Source: Galbibacter pacificus (GTDB taxonomy: Bacteria > Bacteroidota > Bacteroidia > Flavobacteriales > Flavobacteriaceae). From it: 64,000 nucleotides of DNA. Below, piece after piece: positions 26,271 through 34,964 of the stretch. Under the pieces are notes generated by a model, which saw only the letters and a list, made by a program, of their open reading frames with translations, did no database searches and was not told the origin of the DNA. The DNA lies in contig NZ_JAPMUA010000001.1 of assembly GCF_029603155.1 (NCBI RefSeq), positions 682,001-746,000 on the forward strand. Reading direction: 5' to 3'. The position numbers were made by a program, and so were the translations under genes. The number at the start of each line of letters is the position of its first letter. Position 1 is the stretch's first letter.

Positions 26271-28072
26271 TTGGAAGGCGTATCTTCTTCTTTTTCTTTG
26301 TTTTGTTCGGGCAAGGTTGCTTTTTTGCTTGGTCGGGCCCTTTTTTGTTGGGGGTCTTTTTGGTCGTCTTCCGGCTTATTCAAGGTTTCTCCGGGGGCCA
26401 AATCAGGGTTATCGATATCTATGGGGTTGTTTACCCCTTTTATTACCGGAAGTACAATGTTGTTGTCTTCTTCACTAAAAAGATCTTCCTTGCTTAAAAT
26501 CATTTCGTCACCGCGCCAATAAAACCCTCTAAATTTCCTTCCGTTTACAGGAAGGTCATCATCTGGGTAGATGGTTCCTTCAACATCGATAAAAGAAGTG
26601 GTGTTGTCAATTTCATTGTTTTCCATAATCATTTGTATGAGTCCACACTTTCGTTTGTCGATCCCCACAAATTCATCTTTGTCGTTCCACAGGAAATAAA
26701 TAAGTTCGGCATTTTTAACAATGTCAACAACCCTTAATTCATTCTCTTCGAACAGCCCATAAAGATATTTTCCTTTAATTTGGTTGTAGCCCTGTTTTAG
26801 GGAGTCTTTAAATTTTATGCCGCTCAGGGAATCTTTTTGGATTATAAATGCATTTTCCCAGACTTTTAAGGAGTCCAGTTTGTCGGTCTTTAAGTCGGAC
26901 AGGATGTGTATACTGTCTCCGGTCATTTGGGTCTGTCCGCTCCAAAGAATGGGACGGAAAGCCGAAATTTTATTTTCGGGGGTACTGGGCGGGATCTTGC
27001 CAATGAGTTGTGCAATGCCGGTTTTTTCATCCGAGTGAATGGAGTCGCATTTGCCGCTAAGGTCGGTTTTGTAAAACCGTGCATCCCTATAGGCACGGAT
27101 AACCCTTTCGTTTTCTTTTCCGGTAACCATCAAAGTGTCTGCGTGGATATACATGGAGTCTTTTTCAAAAACGCTAATGGCCAAGGCTCTTTTTGTAACC
27201 AGCACCGAATCCTTCGCTTTGTATATTTCGGCATAATGGCCCCTTAAAACCCCGTCGTTAACGGTATCTATTACTTTAATGTTGTTGGTAGCCGAAGCAA
27301 ATTCTGTCGCCTTGTCAAAATAGAGGCTGTCGCCATAGATAATCCGTTGGCTATAATCAATGCGGGTATTTTTTAGCCCATACCCGGTCTCTGCAACGGT
27401 ATTGTAATACCCTCTTTCGCAGTACATTTTATAGTCTTCTCCGGTAACAGTGGAAGGCCCGTACATGTATGCATTTTTAGATTTGGTGTAATAATCCATA
27501 CGTGCAGAATTAATAATATAATCGGGATTTGTTATTTTAACGTCGCTTTTAAATTCATATTTATCAATCTCCATATAATAGCGCCCTTTATTGCTTGTTA
27601 AAACATTGGCGCTGTCCTTAACGGTACCAAAATTATCGTAAAACGCCTCTTGGGTATTCCTGTCAAACTCCAATTCTTCCGTGTTTAGTGTCATCGAACT
27701 GTTGCGCAGCTCTACGTTCTCTTTTGCAATGGCAATTTTCGAGGTCCCATCATATTCAATGTATTCGCTGTTCATTTTAATGGAATCGCCCTGTTGGAAG
27801 AAAACGTTTCCATAGGCTTCAATACGGTTTTGTTTTTGGTAATATACGGCCAAATCGCACCAAAGATCTATACCCTGATGCTCAAACTGTACTTGTTGGT
27901 CGTCTTTGCTAAAGATTGAGGCCCCGGGATATTTTTCTTCATCCTTGTTAAAATCCCCACCGTGGACAATGGTAATCTCTTTCTTTTCTTGTGCCGAAAG
28001 TAGTGGGGTGCCAGCTATCAGCATTAAAAATATATATGTTCTTAAAATCTTCAAAAGCTCTGAATTTTGCAT
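26267..28072 (-). CDS. OstA/LptA-like protein, possible LPS transport component
   Basis: 601 residues from the chosen ATG. A signal peptide (LRTYIFLMLIAGTPLLSA, then QEKK) is followed by many short beta-strand repeats typical of the OstA-like N domain (LEHQ/VQFEHQGIDLWCD, IEAYGNVFFQQGDSIKMNSE, NVELRNSSMTLNTEELEF). LptA and the LptD N-domain bridge LPS across the periplasm; the long Bacteroidota form is far larger than E. coli LptA (about 185 residues). The last 60 residues are a Pro/Lys/Glu-rich tail. A frame extension to 28153 starts with TTG and lacks a good signal peptide, so it is not used. Confidence 0.85.
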   Translation of the reverse strand: MQNSELLKILRTYIFLMLIAGTPLLSAQEKKEITIVHGGDFNKDEEKYPGASIFSKDDQQVQFEHQGIDLWCDLAVYYQKQNRIEAYGNVFFQQGDSIKMNSEYIEYDGTSKIAIAKENVELRNSSMTLNTEELEFDRNTQEAFYDNFGTVKDSANVLTSNKGRYYMEIDKYEFKSDVKITNPDYIINSARMDYYTKSKNAYMYGPSTVTGEDYKMYCERGYYNTVAETGYGLKNTRIDYSQRIIYGDSLYFDKATEFASATNNIKVIDTVNDGVLRGHYAEIYKAKDSVLVTKRALAISVFEKDSMYIHADTLMVTGKENERVIRAYRDARFYKTDLSGKCDSIHSDEKTGIAQLIGKIPPSTPENKISAFRPILWSGQTQMTGDSIHILSDLKTDKLDSLKVWENAFIIQKDSLSGIKFKDSLKQGYNQIKGKYLYGLFEENELRVVDIVKNAELIYFLWNDKDEFVGIDKRKCGLIQMIMENNEIDNTTSFIDVEGTIYPDDDLPVNGRKFRGFYWRGDEMILSKEDLFSEEDNNIVLPVIKGVNNPIDIDNPDLAPGETLNKPEDDQKDPQQKRARPSKKATLPEQNKEKEEDTPSK

Positions 28073-28439
28073 CAAAAATAAAGCTTTTTCAGTTAGTTGA
28101 TGATTTGTTGGGAAGAATTTATAAAAATGAAATTTTTTGAATGATAATAGCAAATGCCACTTCTTCTTATGAATTTTTTATAGTATAAAATCAAGCAGGT
28201 AAAGACTACTATAACCAAATGTAGAAGATGTTATAAATCTACTCATTCTATGGGGAAATGTGACAATATATCAAATCGACAATTTAAGGACGTCAAAATA
28301 AAAAAACTGATAATTTTTAGGTGTTTGAATTAAAACTTTAAAAATAATTATCATTTTGGCTGAAAACTATAAAATATCTTCAATGATTTAACTTTTTCTT
28401 TTATAAGTTAGTCCCTGCTAATCTCAAACTATATTAACA
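28073..28439. other. divergent control region between the OstA-like gene and susC
   Basis: 367 AT-rich bases. On the plus strand TTTG at 28324-28327 is followed after 23 bases by TCATTTTG (28351-28358), a near match to TAnnTTTG, about 80 bases before the susC start. No strong terminator or inverted repeat. No sigma/anti-sigma gene lies nearby. Confidence 0.35.
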
Positions 28440-31400
28440 ATGAAAATTAAATTACGTGTATTTTTAATGCTGATGCTAGCATTAATTGTGCAATTTACAT
28501 TTGCGCAAGAAAAAACCGTAACAGGGACGATTACCGATCAAGACGGATTACCGTTACCTGGAGCGAATGTTGTAGTCAAGGGCACCGCCAATGGTGCCCA
28601 AACTAATTTTGATGGGGTGTACTCCATCTTGGCCAGCGTAGGAGATGTTCTGGTGTTCTCTTATGTCGGTCAAAAACCGGAAGAACGTACCGTAGGTGCT
28701 TCTAACGTAATAGACCTTGTACTGGAACAGGACGCACAGGCATTGGCCGAAGTGGTTGTGACCGGGCAGGGGATTAGAAGGGAGAAAAAGGCACTTGGTT
28801 TCTCTCAGCAATCGGTGGAGGGCGACCAATTGGTGCAGGCCCGGGAAACTGATGTAAACAACGCACTGGCCGGCCGTGTTTCGGGTATTCAGGTAGTGGG
28901 AAACAGTAGTTCGACTTTTGGGGAATCAAGGGTGAGGCTTCGTGGAAACGATGATCTGCTTTATGTGGTGGATGGCGTTAGAATTAATAATTCCAGCGAT
29001 ATAAATACCGATAATATTGCGGAAATGTCGGTGTTGAAAGGTGCTTCGGCAACGGCCATTTATGGTCCCGAGGGAAGGAATGGGGTCATCATTATTACCA
29101 GTAAATCAGGCACCGTGGGTGCAGCAAAGGTTGAAGTGAATTATTCCGTAGGACTTAGTTCTGTATCTGCTTTACCGGAGTATCAAAATGAATACGGCGG
29201 CGGTTATAGTCAGACATTTAATGTTTTTCATTACGACCCCGCACAGGATCCTGCTTCATGGGCTTCTTTTGAGGGACAGCTTTACCCGGATTTTTGGGCC
29301 GATGAAAGCTGGGGACCCAGACTTGACGGGCAAATGGTCCGTCATTGGGACAGCTGGATACCCGGCACCCCAGAATTTGGAGAACTTCGCCCTTGGACAC
29401 AATCCCCGAACGATGTACGCAGTTTCTACGATTCTGCACTTACCAATAATACCACGGTTTCTTTTTCAAAAGCCGGGGAAGATTACAATGTAATGAGCAC
29501 CATTTCTTATGTAGACCAGAACGGGGTCATCCCTAATTCCAGTAACAAATACACCAAAGTAGCTTTTAATGCTTTTTACAATGTTACGGAGAAATTAAAA
29601 TTTGTTGCCAATATCAATATAGAAGACAGGGACCGGGTTAACAATCCCGATCAGGGATATGGGAACTTAGGGTCTAATTTTAATCAATGGTGGCAACGAC
29701 AGCTCGATTTTACCAGACTGCGTGATTATATGAGAAACAATCAGGCAGTTTCATGGAACATCCGGGGGCCAAGAGATGCCAGGCCCTTGTATTGGGATTC
29801 CCCTTATTTTCATTCTTATGAAAATGAAAAACACGATTATAAAAACTCTTATTTTGGTAAAGTAGGGATTGTCTATGAAATTACGGACGACCTTGAATTT
29901 ACCTTCGATGTAAGAAGGACCTTTTACTCTTATCTGGAAGACGACCGCGGAACGACCATCAGCCTGTTGGATCCCGCTTTTTACCTAGAAGAACATAGAA
30001 GGGAGGAGAGACAGGATTTCTTTGGGATGCTAAATTACCACAAACGTTTGTTTAATGACGATCTGGATGTAGATGTTGTTGTTGGCGGTGAAAAAGTAGA
30101 GGAAGACTACAGAAGGTTATACAGTACGACCAATGGCGACCTCACGATTCCTGATTTTTATAATTTGGCCGGTTCTCAAGATCCCGTTACGGCCGAGAAC
30201 GAGATAGGAAAGGAAAAGAGAAATGCCATGTTTGCAAAAGCTTCCCTAGGGTACAAAAGCCTTCTTTATTTGGATGGTTCTTACAGATTGGACTGGTCTT
30301 CCACAGCGAGGGACGACGATAACCGGGTGGATACTTACGGAGGGTCCCTAAGTTTTCTTCTACATGAAATCCTTCCTAAAAACGATGTGCTGACTTTTGC
30401 AAAGCTGCGGACGGGTTATGCCAGTGCTCCTTTTTTTCCAGATCGGTATCTTACCAGGAATGTTTATGATGTAAATCCTTTGTATCAAGGAAACGGGCGG
30501 TTGTCGGTTTCCAATGTTCAGGAAAACCCCATTTTAAAAGGAGGTACCAGGGACGAGTTTGAAGTAGGTGCCGAATTGCAGTTTTTTAGAAATAGGCTTT
30601 CGTTGGATCTGACTTATTATAACAGGATAGACAAAGACCTTCCTATTAATGTGCCTTTGGACGGCGCCACGGGATATTCTGATATTACGGTCAATAGCGG
30701 TAAGCAAACGACCAATGGTATTGAGGTGGCCCTGACAGGGGATATTATTGACGGCGAAGATGTAACCTGGACACTTGGAGCAAATTTTGCCACGTTGAAG
30801 AGGGAAGTCAATGAGCTTTATCCCGGGATTGATGCCAGGGATTTAAGCGATTATGGATCTAGTATACGCTTACAGGAACGAGTAGGGCAGGAATATGGAT
30901 TGTTCTACGGAACTGGTTATGCCACCGATGAAAATGGCAATATTCTCTTTACGGAAAACGATGGGAATTATTACTACAGTATTCAACAAAATAAATATTT
31001 GGGGTCTTTGTTGCCAGATTATACCGGGGGTATCTTCTCTAATTTCAGATACAAAAATGTATCCTTAAACCTTGGGTTTGATTTTCAAAAAGGTGGGAAG
31101 TACTATTCCAGGACAGAGCGCTATTTCGATCATTCGGGGCTTTCGGCCAAGACAGCTGGACTTAACGATCTAGGAAACCCTAAAAGGGATCCAATTTCTC
31201 AAGGTGGGGGAGAGCATATAGTTGGGGTACTGCAAACGGGAATCGATGAATCGGGAAACCCCATTAGCGATGGAACAGTGGTTGACGCCTATGTAGACCC
31301 ACAGGTGCTCTATAATTCAGGGAACCTTGGTGCGATTTATGAAAACAACCTCCACGATGCAACATATATCAAGTTAAGGACCATTCGGTTGAAATATGAC

Positions 31401-31601
31401 TTCAACAAGGAATTACTTGAAAAAATAAGCCTGTCAAGCGCATCCATAAGCCTTTATGCCAACAATGTTTGGTTGATTTATGCCGATGAACCTTGGATAG
31501 ACCCTTCGGAACTGGAAAAGAGAAACGATATCAACTGGGCAGAAGGTGGAACTTTACCAATGACCCGGACCGTAGGTTTAAACCTGAATTTAACTTTCTA
31601 A
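28440..31601 (+). CDS. SusC/RagA-family TonB-dependent outer-membrane receptor
   Basis: 1053 residues. Signal peptide 1-22 (LMLMLALIVQFTFA), a carboxypeptidase-regulatory-like domain (about 27-105, TVTGTITDQDGLPLPGANVV), the plug with ESRVRLRGNDDLLYVVDGVR and the SVLKGASATAIYGPEGRNGV segment of SusC proteins, then a C-terminal barrel ending in a Phe (GLNLNLTF). It imports a substrate together with the SusD-like lipoprotein six bases downstream. No glycoside hydrolase, protease or sigma-factor pair flanks it, so the nutrient cannot be guessed. Confidence 0.95.
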   Translation: MKIKLRVFLMLMLALIVQFTFAQEKTVTGTITDQDGLPLPGANVVVKGTANGAQTNFDGVYSILASVGDVLVFSYVGQKPEERTVGASNVIDLVLEQDAQALAEVVVTGQGIRREKKALGFSQQSVEGDQLVQARETDVNNALAGRVSGIQVVGNSSSTFGESRVRLRGNDDLLYVVDGVRINNSSDINTDNIAEMSVLKGASATAIYGPEGRNGVIIITSKSGTVGAAKVEVNYSVGLSSVSALPEYQNEYGGGYSQTFNVFHYDPAQDPASWASFEGQLYPDFWADESWGPRLDGQMVRHWDSWIPGTPEFGELRPWTQSPNDVRSFYDSALTNNTTVSFSKAGEDYNVMSTISYVDQNGVIPNSSNKYTKVAFNAFYNVTEKLKFVANINIEDRDRVNNPDQGYGNLGSNFNQWWQRQLDFTRLRDYMRNNQAVSWNIRGPRDARPLYWDSPYFHSYENEKHDYKNSYFGKVGIVYEITDDLEFTFDVRRTFYSYLEDDRGTTISLLDPAFYLEEHRREERQDFFGMLNYHKRLFNDDLDVDVVVGGEKVEEDYRRLYSTTNGDLTIPDFYNLAGSQDPVTAENEIGKEKRNAMFAKASLGYKSLLYLDGSYRLDWSSTARDDDNRVDTYGGSLSFLLHEILPKNDVLTFAKLRTGYASAPFFPDRYLTRNVYDVNPLYQGNGRLSVSNVQENPILKGGTRDEFEVGAELQFFRNRLSLDLTYYNRIDKDLPINVPLDGATGYSDITVNSGKQTTNGIEVALTGDIIDGEDVTWTLGANFATLKREVNELYPGIDARDLSDYGSSIRLQERVGQEYGLFYGTGYATDENGNILFTENDGNYYYSIQQNKYLGSLLPDYTGGIFSNFRYKNVSLNLGFDFQKGGKYYSRTERYFDHSGLSAKTAGLNDLGNPKRDPISQGGGEHIVGVLQTGIDESGNPISDGTVVDAYVDPQVLYNSGNLGAIYENNLHDATYIKLRTIRLKYDFNKELLEKISLSSASISLYANNVWLIYADEPWIDPSELEKRNDINWAEGGTLPMTRTVGLNLNLTF

Positions 31602-31607
31602 AAAATA

Positions 31608-33065
31608 ATGATGATGAATACGATAATAAAACATATAAAAATAGTGGCATGTATAACTGTATTGTGCAGTTCGTGTAATACTATTGATTATGACGATACC
31701 AATGATAACCCCAACGGGCCGACCGACGCGGTGACCTCGCAATTGCTTACCAATGCCTTATCGAGCATCCCGGATATTGTAGTCGATGAAACACCCATAT
31801 TGTATATGCAGCACATTACCGAAGGGCAATACCCGGGTTCATCAAGATATTCTGGGCTAACCTATAGTTACGACAGCTGGTATACGGGGCCGTTACAGGA
31901 TTTAAATGAAATTATAGCCATCAACAGCAATCCGGAAATTGCCGAAGATTATGCCATTTACGGTGCAAATGCAAACCAAATTGCAACAGCCAAAACCATT
32001 AGGGCCTATTTTCTGCAATATATGACAGATCGTTGGGGGGCACTCCCTTGGTCCGAAGCGTTTATGGGAATAGAAAACCCGCAACCAAAATTTGATACGC
32101 AGGAAAGCCTTTACGATTTTATGTTTGCAGAAATTGAAGATGTATTATCCTTAATAGACCATAGTGCTTCGGGGCCTAGTGGCGATATTTTATTTGATGG
32201 CGATATGGACAGGTGGGAGGCCTTTGCCAATAATTTAAAAATGACAATGGCATTGAGGATTTCTCATGTAAACCCTTCCCTGGCAAAAACAAAATTTGAA
32301 GAAGCAGTGGCTTCCGGTCTTTTGGTAACTTCTAATGATGATAACATTGAGTACCATTACGGTACCGATGATGCCAGTGATAGCCCGTGGATGGATAACT
32401 TCAGGACAAGGGAGGATTACATCCTTTCCCGGACCATGGTAGAATCACTTAGGGAAAATTTAGATCCCAGACTGTTTGAATATGCCGCCCCGGCAAGAGA
32501 TAGTGTTTCGACCGTAACAAACTTTCCTGATGCCATTGATGCTGGATATGTTGGCGCCCCCAATGGAAATGTAAACGGGAATGTTCCCAGCTATTCTTTT
32601 ATTAACAATGAAATTATTTACACACCGGATTATCCTTCACCAATCTATACGGCAGCTCAAATAAAATTTGCCATGGCCGAAGCGGCCGTAAATGGTTGGG
32701 ATGTTGGTGGAGGTGATGCCGCTACCTTATATGAAGAGGCCGTTACCGCTTCTATGGAATATTGGGGGGTTGCCACTGAAGATATTACAGAATATATCGC
32801 GGCACATCCTTATGGGGGGATCGAGGACATTGCTTATGAAAAATGGGTGGCATTATATTTGAACGGCCCCGAGGCCTGGGCCGAATGGCGAAGGTTGGAT
32901 GCGCCTGCTTTGGTACCTTCCTCCTATGCAAATGACCCGAGGATTCCTGTAAGGCATGCATATGATGCCTCTATTGCAGATAATAATGCTGCCAATTATG
33001 CTGATATGATATCGTTTCAAGGTCCAGATAATTTGCACACCAGGTTATGGTGGGATATACACTAA
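31608..33065 (+). CDS. SusD/RagB-family outer-membrane lipoprotein
   Basis: 485 residues. The lipobox VLCSSC near residue 22 anchors it to the outer membrane. This is the short SusD type (SusD-like 2) seen with peptide/unknown-substrate loci: repeated FLQYMTDRWGALPWSEAF, AQIKFAMAEAA and KWVALYLNGPEAWAEWRR helices. SusD proteins cap the SusC pore and bind the ligand. Starts 6 bases after susC and is followed by a strong terminator, so the pair is a two-gene unit. Confidence 0.93.
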   Translation: MMMNTIIKHIKIVACITVLCSSCNTIDYDDTNDNPNGPTDAVTSQLLTNALSSIPDIVVDETPILYMQHITEGQYPGSSRYSGLTYSYDSWYTGPLQDLNEIIAINSNPEIAEDYAIYGANANQIATAKTIRAYFLQYMTDRWGALPWSEAFMGIENPQPKFDTQESLYDFMFAEIEDVLSLIDHSASGPSGDILFDGDMDRWEAFANNLKMTMALRISHVNPSLAKTKFEEAVASGLLVTSNDDNIEYHYGTDDASDSPWMDNFRTREDYILSRTMVESLRENLDPRLFEYAAPARDSVSTVTNFPDAIDAGYVGAPNGNVNGNVPSYSFINNEIIYTPDYPSPIYTAAQIKFAMAEAAVNGWDVGGGDAATLYEEAVTASMEYWGVATEDITEYIAAHPYGGIEDIAYEKWVALYLNGPEAWAEWRRLDAPALVPSSYANDPRIPVRHAYDASIADNNAANYADMISFQGPDNLHTRLWWDIH

Positions 33066-33115
33066 AAATGTTTGTGGACCTTTATAAATTTATTTTATTA
33101 GCTAACCATTAACAT

Positions 33116-33148
33116 CAAAGCCGATCTATGATCGGCTTTGTTTTTTTT
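33116..33148 (+). terminator. intrinsic terminator of the susC-susD unit
   Basis: Perfect 10-bp stem (AAAGCCGATC, loop TAT, GATCGGCTTT) followed by a G and eight T. Confidence 0.93.
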
Positions 33149-33189
33149 GGTTGAAAAACAATTTGTTTTTCTATGTCCTTTCTAATTAT

Positions 33190-34461
33190 TTATCTGTGGA
33201 TCGTTTGTGTTCTGTCCGGTCCCACTGAAACAATTTTTATGGGCACGTTCAATTCTTTTTCCAAAAATTCAATATAGTCGTTCAATGCTTTCGGAAATTG
33301 ACCGGCTGCATCCAATTGGGTCAGGTCCTTGTCCCAGCCTTTTATTTCGGTGTAGACAGGCGTTACGTTTTCTTCTTCTATATTATAGGGCAGGTGTTGA
33401 ATGGTCTCCCCCTTGTATTTGTAGGCAGTGCATATTTTTAATGTTTTAAACCCGCTTAAAACGTCGGCCTTCATCATCATGAGCTGCGTAACCCCGTTTA
33501 CCTGAACGGCATACTTTAAGGCTACCAGATCCAACCATCCACAGCGTCTGGGCCTTCCGGTTACGGCACCGAACTCGTTTCCTATTTTGGCCATTTTCTC
33601 ACCATCGCCATCAAATAGTTCAGTGGGGAAGGGACCGCTTCCCACGCGGGTGGTATACGCCTTAAAAATACCAAATACTTCACCGATCTTGTTCGGGGCC
33701 ACGCCAAGTCCGGTACAGGCGCCCGCGGCGGTCGTGTTGGAAGAGGTTACAAAGGGATAGGTGCCAAAATCGATGTCCAGTAAGGAGCCCTGTGCGCCTT
33801 CGGCCAAAATGGTCTTATTGTTTTTAAGCGACTGGTTTAAAAATTCCTCACTGTCGATAAAGGTAAGTTCCTTAAGTGTGGCAACCGATTCAAAAAATTC
33901 TTTTTCAAGTTCTTCCAAATCGTATTGTACATCAACGTTGTAAAAATTGATCATGGCCTCGTGCTTGTCTGCCAGTGCCCTGTAGCGTTCTTTAAAATCG
34001 TCCAGCTCCAGATCGCCGATACGCAATCCGTTCCTGCCGGTCTTGTCCATATATGTAGGACCGATCCCCTTTAGGGTGGAACCAATTTTAGCCTTTCCTT
34101 TGGAGGCTTCCGAAGCGGCATCCAGCAAGCGGTGGGTTGGCAATATTAAATGTGCTTTTCGCGATAGGATCAGTTTCTTTTTATAATCAATGCCAAATTG
34201 GTGTAAACCTTCCAGTTCTTTAACAAAAACTACAGGGTCTATTACAACGCCGTTGCCGATTACATTGATGGAGTTCTCATGAAAAATACCAGAGGGAATT
34301 GTTCTCAATACGTGTTTGATGCCGTCGAATTCAAGTGTATGGCCTGCATTTGGACCGCCTTGGAAACGTGCAATAATATCATAATCTTTGGTGAGGACAT
34401 CTACGATTTTACCTTTTCCTTCGTCTCCCCATTGTAAACCTAGTAGTAAATCTACTGCCAT
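33190..34461 (-). CDS. purA: adenylosuccinate synthetase
   Basis: GTP-dependent conversion of IMP and aspartate to adenylosuccinate in AMP synthesis. 423 residues, the normal length. Motifs: LLGLQWGDEGKGKIVD (P loop with catalytic Asp), GPNAGHTLEF with the catalytic His, STLKGIGPTYMDK, AEGAQGSLLDIDFGTYPFVT, TAAGACTGLG and GRPRRCGWLD. It sits 18 bases after the Fur-family gene, an order I recall from other flavobacteria. Confidence 0.97.
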   Translation of the reverse strand: MAVDLLLGLQWGDEGKGKIVDVLTKDYDIIARFQGGPNAGHTLEFDGIKHVLRTIPSGIFHENSINVIGNGVVIDPVVFVKELEGLHQFGIDYKKKLILSRKAHLILPTHRLLDAASEASKGKAKIGSTLKGIGPTYMDKTGRNGLRIGDLELDDFKERYRALADKHEAMINFYNVDVQYDLEELEKEFFESVATLKELTFIDSEEFLNQSLKNNKTILAEGAQGSLLDIDFGTYPFVTSSNTTAAGACTGLGVAPNKIGEVFGIFKAYTTRVGSGPFPTELFDGDGEKMAKIGNEFGAVTGRPRRCGWLDLVALKYAVQVNGVTQLMMMKADVLSGFKTLKICTAYKYKGETIQHLPYNIEEENVTPVYTEIKGWDKDLTQLDAAGQFPKALNDYIEFLEKELNVPIKIVSVGPDRTQTIHR

Positions 34462-34479
34462 TGTAATTAAATAAGATGA

Positions 34480-34923
34480 TTAGCTTTTTTCGTTCTTGGT
34501 ACCGTAAAAGTACAACGAATGATTTTGAATTTTTATGTCGAAAACTTCTTCGATCGTTTTTTTGATGTTCTGTATCCTTGGATCGCAAAACTCCATTACC
34601 TCCCCGGTATCCGTTAAAATAACATGGTCGTGCTGTTTATCAAAATACGATTTTTCGTAATGGGCCTGATTTTGACCGAATTGGTGTTTTCTGACCAGTC
34701 CGCATTCCAAGAGAAGTTCTATGGTATTATAAAGCGTAGCACGGCTTACACGATAGTTCTTGTTCTTCATTTTTATATAGAGCGATTCTATATCGAAATG
34801 TTCCTTGTTATCGTATATTTCTTGCAGTATAGCATACCGTTCAGGAGTTTTCCTGTGCTTGTGTTCTTCCAAGAATTTGGTGAACACGTTTTTAACGATT
34901 TCCTGGTTTTTGTCGTTCGCCAT
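34480..34923 (-). CDS. Fur-family transcriptional regulator
   Basis: 147 residues from the chosen ATG (a TTG codon two positions earlier is less likely). Winged-helix DNA-binding domain: KTPERYAILQEIYD, ESLYIKMKNKNYRVSRATLYNT, then the dimerisation domain with the metal site residues in KQHDHVIL. The structural-zinc CxxC pair of classical Fur is absent: the segment reads TDTGEVMEFCDP. So it may bind only one regulatory metal. Fur/PerR-like role in metal or peroxide control is likely; target unknown. Gene lies between rel and purA. Confidence 0.9.
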   Translation of the reverse strand: MANDKNQEIVKNVFTKFLEEHKHRKTPERYAILQEIYDNKEHFDIESLYIKMKNKNYRVSRATLYNTIELLLECGLVRKHQFGQNQAHYEKSYFDKQHDHVILTDTGEVMEFCDPRIQNIKKTIEEVFDIKIQNHSLYFYGTKNEKS

Positions 34924-34964
34924 GATCAATTCTACGAATTAGATTACAAATGTAGTATTTAAAA

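Noticed and set aside
28070..28086. TATTTTTG next to the OstA-like ATG as a promoter box
   Set aside because: It touches the start codon, so transcription would begin inside the gene.
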